A stretch of DNA of 64,000 bases, from assembly GCA_963663525.2 (NCBI GenBank), contig CAXXHC010000003.1, positions 1,736,001-1,800,000 on the forward strand, in the 5' to 3' direction. How positions within the stretch are numbered: the first letter of the stretch is position 1; each line of letters starts with the position of its first letter. The notes under the pieces were generated by a model. The model did not search any database, was not told the origin of the DNA, and worked only from the letters and a program-made list of their open reading frames with translations. The position numbers and the translations under genes were made by a program. The DNA is from G963663525 sp963663525. GTDB taxonomy: Bacteria; Myxococcota_A; SURF-8; G963663525. This document shows positions 59,201 through 64,000 of the stretch, piece by piece.

Positions 59201-60616
59201 TCAACGCTTGGCACAAGCTTCGAAACGCGATTTCAATTCTGGGTGCATACACAAATCCACGCCGAATACGTTGGAAACACCCCAAGGTGGAGACACATCA
59301 TGTCTGGAATCTTTCCACACTATCAACGGTCCCCACATCGCGGCCTGTTCCTGAGAACCATGTTCATCGGTAAGGTTCCATTCTTCTCCAGTTGGCAGGT
59401 AATGCAAAATCAAGTCACCATCGGCACCCACATAACGACACTTATCCGCTTCCTCTATCACTCCTCCTCCTTTGCTGTAATCCGTATAAACCAACCAATC
59501 TTCCCAAATGTCCCAAACCAGCCAGTCATCCAGTCCTGTGGATTGCTTGAAGATGGTTTCTTCTCCGGTTTCCAGGTCGTATTTCAATATGGAATACCCA
59601 CAGTCGGTATTTTCGGCATAGCGAAGGCTATTCCAGAAGATGTATTTGTCCGACATCACGATTTTGAATTTGGCGGCTGCGTCTTCTGAAATGACTTTTT
59701 CATACTCCTTATCGTAATCGATCAAAGCAAGAGAATAGTAGGGTTTTACGGCATAAGCTACCTTGTTTCCATGGACAGCATAACGATCTACGCCAAGATT
59801 CCCAATGGAATCGACCTTTACCTCTTCATTGCTGTTATTTAAAGTATAGATATTGTAGTTGTATTCGTTACCAAACTCACGGTAGTCATTCCAGTATGTT
59901 TTCTCTCCAGCAATTTTGGGGCGTATTTTATCTGTAGAAGTGTTGGAAATTCTTTTCTTTTCAATATATATCAAAGAACTTTGAAAAATTGATTTTTTGG
60001 GGGTTCCAGAAGTAGAATCTTGATGAGGATCAAGCCAAACAATTCTATTTTCATTTATATCAAAAAAAATACTATAATGAGTTAGTATTATGAAGGTTTT
60101 TGTCAAATAGTCAAAAAGAAACAGTCCATTCTTTTCTTCACCATCATTGCGGTTCCAGTAAAAAGCGATCCAATTCTCCCATACATCACGACCATCTTGA
60201 AATGCTCCAGCCGGGCTTCCAAAACGAAACTCCCCCTTATCGTTTGTATATTCAAACGGAAGGTTTGAAATACAAGGAAAGGGTCCGTCGTTGCTGGGAC
60301 AAAACGATAGGTGAGAGAAAGGCGTTTCCCCCGGTTCGATCTCTTTTTCGTCGGGATCAAGATCAGGGTCTTTATCTGTTTCCGTAACGGGTTGATCCTC
60401 GTCGGGATTTCCATCCGGGACGCATTTTCCGTTTCGGTAGACAAACCCCTCCTGGCAACGACTTTCTTCATTTTCTTTGGAGATGTCGGAAGGGGCGTCG
60501 ATATCGGAAGGATTGTTCGTATTGCCTGAATTGGTACAACTCGCCAGTGAGACCATCAGGAACACTGGCAGGAAGAGATTCCACGAACAAAACCGCCGTT
60601 TTTTCGATTGGAACAT
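59201..60616 (-). CDS. beta-propeller-like lipoprotein, paralogue 1
   Basis: 471 residues from ATG 60616. The frame is open to 60661, but the chosen start aligns with the paralogue and gives exactly the same length. The signal peptide ends in VSLASC, a lipobox. A linker of Asp, Glu and Pro with one Cys pair (CQEGFVYRNGKC) leads to a domain of about 350 residues with repeated blocks such as ENWIAFYWNR, NRIVWLDPHQ, KYIFWNSLRY, EDWLVYTDYS and GPLIVWKDSR. This spacing is typical of a TolB-like beta-propeller. The ligand is unknown. No catalytic motif is visible. Its stop is 161 bp from tRNA-Arg, and the paralogue lies just upstream on the same strand. Confidence 0.82.
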   Translation of the reverse strand: MFQSKKRRFCSWNLFLPVFLMVSLASCTNSGNTNNPSDIDAPSDISKENEESRCQEGFVYRNGKCVPDGNPDEDQPVTETDKDPDLDPDEKEIEPGETPFSHLSFCPSNDGPFPCISNLPFEYTNDKGEFRFGSPAGAFQDGRDVWENWIAFYWNRNDGEEKNGLFLFDYLTKTFIILTHYSIFFDINENRIVWLDPHQDSTSGTPKKSIFQSSLIYIEKKRISNTSTDKIRPKIAGEKTYWNDYREFGNEYNYNIYTLNNSNEEVKVDSIGNLGVDRYAVHGNKVAYAVKPYYSLALIDYDKEYEKVISEDAAAKFKIVMSDKYIFWNSLRYAENTDCGYSILKYDLETGEETIFKQSTGLDDWLVWDIWEDWLVYTDYSKGGGVIEEADKCRYVGADGDLILHYLPTGEEWNLTDEHGSQEQAAMWGPLIVWKDSRHDVSPPWGVSNVFGVDLCMHPELKSRFEACAKR

Positions 60617-60674
60617 CCGACAAACCAAAAACAGGATACACAACCAACTGAAATGTTTCATCTATTTTTCCATA

Positions 60675-62090
60675 TCAATGCTTGGCGCAAGCTTCGAAAC
60701 GCGATTTCAATTCTGGGTGCATACATAAATCCACGCCGAATACGTTGGAAATGTTCCAGGGGGGGCGTTCCGCATGGCGTGAATCCTTCCACACTATCAA
60801 CGGACCCCACATGGCAGCTTGTTCCTGAGGTTTTTCAATATCGGTAAGATTCCATTCTTCACCGGTTGGCAGGTAATGCAAAATCAAATCTCCATCGGCA
60901 TCCGTATAACGGCATCGTTCAAATCCTACACTTCCTCCACCTTTGCTGTAATCTGTATACACCAACCAATCTTCCCAAATGTCCCAAACCAGCCAGTCAT
61001 CCAGTCCTGTGGATTGCTTGAAGATGGTTTCTTCTCCGGTTTCCAGGTCGTATTTCAATATGGAATACCCACAGTCGGTGTTTTGAGCGTAACGTAGGCT
61101 GTTCCAGAAGATGTACTTGTCCGACATGACGATTCTAAATCTGGCAACTGCATTTTCCGAAACAATCCGTTCGTGGCCAGTATCGTAATCGATCAAAGCC
61201 AAGGAATAATAAGGCTTTACGGCATAGGCGACTTTATTTCCATGAACGGCATAGCGATCCACACCAAGATCGCCAATGGAATCCACTTTTATCTCCTCAC
61301 CATTATCATTGAATGTGTAGATATTGTAATTGTACTCGTTGCCGAACTCTCGGTAGTCATTCCAATAAGTTGCATCTCCTGTAATTTTTGGGCGTATTTT
61401 ATCAGTTGAAGTGTTGGATATTCTTTCTTTTACAATATATGTTAAAAAACTCTGAAAAATCGATTTTTTAGGACTGTTTGAAGTTGAATCTTGATGAGGA
61501 TCAAGCCAGACAATTCTATTATCTCTGATACTGAAATAGATGCTATAACGTGTTAATATAATAAAAGTTTTAGTCAGGTAGTCGAAAAGAAACAGTCCTT
61601 TGTTTTCTTCACCATCATCACGGTTCCAATAAAAAACAATCCAATTTTCCCACACGTCCATACCGTTTTGAAACAAGCCAGCCGGACTTCCGAAACGAAA
61701 CTCCCCCTTATCATTCGTGTATTCAAACGGAAGGCTCGTTCTGCAGGGAAAGGGTCCGTCGTTGCTGGGACAAAACGATAGGTGAGAGAAAGGAGTTTCC
61801 CCCGGTTCGATCTCTTTTTCGTCGGGATCAAGATCGGGGTCTTTATCTGTTTCCGTAACGGGTTGATCTTCATCGGGATTTCCATCCGGGATGCATTTTC
61901 CGTTTCGGTAGACAAACCCCTCCTGGCAACGACTTTCTTCATTTTCTTTGGAGATGTCGGAAGGGTCATCCAGATCGGCGACAGGCGTTCCGCCGCCGTT
62001 GTCGGTACAGGCCGCGAAAATCGACAGTCCTACGAGGCAAAGCAGCGTCTTCCAGGCCGAAAAGTGGATTTTATTTTGTGATTTCCACAT
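60675..62090 (-). CDS. beta-propeller-like lipoprotein, paralogue 2
   Basis: 471 residues from ATG 62090 (frame open to 62129). Lipobox SIFAAC. It is very similar to the neighbour from the linker to the last residues, including the identical stretch from ISKENEESRC through GPFPC, apart from one or two residues. Differences are concentrated in the signal peptide and short loops (ADLDDPSD against SDIDAPSD; SVGFERCRYTDADG against VIEEADKCRYVGADG). The gap between the two genes is 58 bp, and no separate promoter stands out, so they are probably one transcript. The pair arose by tandem duplication. Confidence 0.82.
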   Translation of the reverse strand: MWKSQNKIHFSAWKTLLCLVGLSIFAACTDNGGGTPVADLDDPSDISKENEESRCQEGFVYRNGKCIPDGNPDEDQPVTETDKDPDLDPDEKEIEPGETPFSHLSFCPSNDGPFPCRTSLPFEYTNDKGEFRFGSPAGLFQNGMDVWENWIVFYWNRDDGEENKGLFLFDYLTKTFIILTRYSIYFSIRDNRIVWLDPHQDSTSNSPKKSIFQSFLTYIVKERISNTSTDKIRPKITGDATYWNDYREFGNEYNYNIYTFNDNGEEIKVDSIGDLGVDRYAVHGNKVAYAVKPYYSLALIDYDTGHERIVSENAVARFRIVMSDKYIFWNSLRYAQNTDCGYSILKYDLETGEETIFKQSTGLDDWLVWDIWEDWLVYTDYSKGGGSVGFERCRYTDADGDLILHYLPTGEEWNLTDIEKPQEQAAMWGPLIVWKDSRHAERPPWNISNVFGVDLCMHPELKSRFEACAKH

Positions 62091-62516
62091 GATCCACGAC
62101 GATTTCCGTGTTCGCGAACGATGGCGCACAAAACCATAGAACTCTGGTTCATCGAGAATTTGAATCCTTTTATCAGAAGAAGTCCAAAAGGCTTATGAGG
62201 CGAACATGCAGATAGCACGCGGTAAAAGGAAGATCTCGTTTCGATGAACAATAAATTATAGATTTCATTTATTCATGGGAAGATTGTTTTTTATTAGTAA
62301 ATTCAATGAGATAAAACCCATACAAAGAATTGCTAAGAATGATTATGCCTCCTTTGCAATCCATTAATCTTGAATTCCTTTGTGATTTCAACTGTTTTTC
62401 GTGATCGGTAGGAGCTTTGAAAACATTGAAGTACCCAAATTCTTGATGACCCAGAACTCTTTGAGAAACCAGCCTCTTCTCAGAAATCGATTCACCGCTG
62501 CGAGGATTCACCCGGT
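62091..62516. other. gene-free region between acyl-CoA synthetase and lipoprotein pair
   Basis: AT-rich, about 425 bp. The frame at 62269-62781 overlaps the synthetase gene and looks like a shadow. No terminator hairpin or repeat was recognised. Confidence 0.5.
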
Positions 62517-64000
62517 TTAGCTGTACATCCGGTCGATTTCTTCCTCGAACTGCTCCATCACGACCTTGCGCTTGACTTTCATCGTCGGGGTAAGCGTTCC
62601 GGCTTCGACGCTGAACGGCGTGGCGATCACCGCGAAGCGCTTGATCGTCTCGTAGCTGGGAAGCTGCTTGTTGACGGTCAGGATGTCTTTTTCGATGGCC
62701 TCGACGATCTCTGGCTTTTCGGCGATCTCTTCTGGCTTTAGTCCTTGCCAGCCCTTTTCTTCGATCATCTTCGCCAGCCATTCCTCGTTGGGCACGATCA
62801 GCGCCACGCAGTAGGGACGACGGTCGCCGACCACACAGATCTGCTCGATAGTCGGCATGGATTTGGCAATGTTTTCCACGTTTTGCGGGGCGATGTTCTT
62901 CCCGCCCGCCGTGACGATCAGATCCTTGATGCGGTCGGTGATTCGCAGGTATCCTTCCGAATCCACCTCGCCCACGTCGCCGGTGTGGAACCAGTTTTGT
63001 TCGTCCAGTGCTTCTGCTGTGGCCTCCGGTTTGTTGTAGTAGCCCTTCATCACGTTCGGGCCGCGCACCAGAATCTCCCCGCTGTCGGCGATCTGGACCT
63101 CGACGCCCGGCAAGGGTTTTCCCACCGTGCCGAACTTGAATTCCCGCTTGCGGTTGTTGGTCACTACGGGAGAGGTTTCCGTCAGGCCGTAGCCTTCGAG
63201 AATCAGGATGTTCGCCGCCAGCATGAACCGCGCGATGTGCGCCGCCAGCGGTCCGCCGCCGGAGATCATCAGCCGCACGCTGCCGCCCAGACCTTCGTAA
63301 ATCTTCGAAAACAGCAGCTTGTACGCGAGCCGGTATTTGGCTTCGAGGGCGATCGGCGGGGTTTCGCCGCGCTCCAGAACGGCCACATAGCGGTTGCCTA
63401 TCCTCAACGCCCAGTCGATAATCACCTTCTTGACCGGCGATGCTTCGTTACGGATCTCCTTGATTCCATTGTAGATTTTCTCGTAAATGCGCGGTACGGA
63501 AACCATCATCGTGGGCCGGACTTCCAAAAACGCCTGCTTGAGGTTTTTGATGTCCTGCCAGATGTAGATCTCGCCATCTCCGTGGTAGAACGCGGTGTAG
63601 TAGCCGATGGTGCGTTCCAGCACGTGGGACAGTGGCAAAAACGACAGCGCCCGCTGATGTCCCAGCACGCTTTCCCGGTTGACGCGGTAGGTGGTCTCCA
63701 CGTTGGAGATCAGATTGCCGTGGGTTAGCATCACGCCTTTGGGTGGTCCCGTGGTACCGGATGTGTAAATGATGGTTGCGAGGTCGTCGAGCGTCACTTC
63801 GGGCCAGGTGTCGTCGAAAAGGCTTTTGTTTTCGTACCCTTCTCCTAGTTTCAGAAGACCGGACCAGTCGAGGATGTCGTCGGCCTTCTCGCTGTCGTCC
63901 AACTCATCGAAAACCACGATCGGTCCCAATGATTCCACAGAGTTACGCGCCTCCACGGCTTTGTACAGTTGGGTTTTCGTCGAAACCAGGAGCACGCCGG
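62517..64000 (-). CDS. long-chain fatty acid--CoA ligase (partial, N-terminus outside window)
   Basis: An AMP-forming acyl-CoA synthetase that activates fatty acids in two steps through an acyl-adenylate. About 494 codons are inside the window and the frame runs off the right edge, so roughly the first 100 residues of a protein near 600 are missing. The AMP-binding motif IIYTSGTTGPPKGVMLTHGN, the A4-A5 motif LILEGYGLTETSP, the A8 hinge GWFHTGD-type segment (QNWFHTGDVGEVDSEGYL, then ITDRIKDLIVTAGGKNIAP) and the C-terminal MKVKRK lysine region are all present. The long insert around LEVRPTMMVSVPRIYEKIY fits the long-chain FAA1/FadD15-like subgroup. It is cytoplasmic or membrane-bound. Confidence 0.93.
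   Translation of the reverse strand, partial: GVLLVSTKTQLYKAVEARNSVESLGPIVVFDELDDSEKADDILDWSGLLKLGEGYENKSLFDDTWPEVTLDDLATIIYTSGTTGPPKGVMLTHGNLISNVETTYRVNRESVLGHQRALSFLPLSHVLERTIGYYTAFYHGDGEIYIWQDIKNLKQAFLEVRPTMMVSVPRIYEKIYNGIKEIRNEASPVKKVIIDWALRIGNRYVAVLERGETPPIALEAKYRLAYKLLFSKIYEGLGGSVRLMISGGGPLAAHIARFMLAANILILEGYGLTETSPVVTNNRKREFKFGTVGKPLPGVEVQIADSGEILVRGPNVMKGYYNKPEATAEALDEQNWFHTGDVGEVDSEGYLRITDRIKDLIVTAGGKNIAPQNVENIAKSMPTIEQICVVGDRRPYCVALIVPNEEWLAKMIEEKGWQGLKPEEIAEKPEIVEAIEKDILTVNKQLPSYETIKRFAVIATPFSVEAGTLTPTMKVKRKVVMEQFEEEIDRMYS

Noticed and set aside
62269..62781. 170-codon minus-strand frame overlapping the acyl-CoA synthetase gene
   Set aside because: Mostly out-of-frame reading of the synthetase 3' end; charged low-complexity product.

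Overview
The window is from a Gram-negative bacterium with double-membrane machinery: an RND/TolC tripartite pump, MlaE, and several predicted lipoproteins. Three traits are characteristic of Myxococcota and other former deltaproteobacteria, or a related uncultured lineage. These are Asp/Cys-rich lipoproteins with Lcl_C (DUF1566) and MopE-type metal-binding motifs, slime-mould-type CTDC repeats, and a MYXO-CTERM-like C-terminal tail. The placement is an inference from gene content; there is no rRNA or marker phylogeny here.

Layout. 1-510 holds short palindromes and a cloverleaf-shaped inverted repeat. 511-4989 carries a 2-Cys peroxiredoxin (minus strand), then dnaB, a small membrane protein and a sodium/solute symporter (plus strand). 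5407-6812 is an IS110/IS1111-type element whose transposase gene ends inside a 138-nt inverted repeat. 7013-12807 is a complete RND operon (adaptor, pump, TolC-like channel). A 945-bp gene-free stretch with an imperfect 184-bp palindrome follows, then pgi and a diacylglycerol-kinase-like gene, ending at a strong bidirectional terminator.

From 16226 onwards every gene is on the minus strand. One 22.2-kb gene (7412 codons) fills a third of the window. It encodes a putative lipoprotein made of CTDC-type Cys/Asp repeats, 13 tandem near-identical 85-residue repeats, 13 jelly-roll-like modules and 3 FGE/Lcl-like modules. It sits 59 bp downstream of a gene for a protein with two CsgG-like domains, in the same orientation, so the two are probably one operon. 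Then come udp, mlaE with an adjacent lipoprotein, a FtsB/DivIC-like protein, a transglutaminase-like protein with the MYXO-CTERM-like anchor, a lipoprotein with an acidic Pro/Glu stalk, and a double Lcl_C lipoprotein.

50663-64000 returns to housekeeping-type genes: a degenerate APH-fold protein, a CoA-transferase/GNAT fusion, a translationally coupled M23 peptidase-ftsK pair, tRNA-Arg(CCG) and tRNA-Val(CAC), a tandem pair of paralogous beta-propeller-like lipoproteins, and the 3' part of a long-chain acyl-CoA synthetase gene that runs off the right edge.

The most unusual items are the giant modular protein with its CsgG-like neighbour, the structured DNA at the end of the IS110-type transposase (a candidate bridge RNA or subterminal repeat), and the cloverleaf at 241-337. 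No CRISPR array, phage module or recognised defence system was seen.
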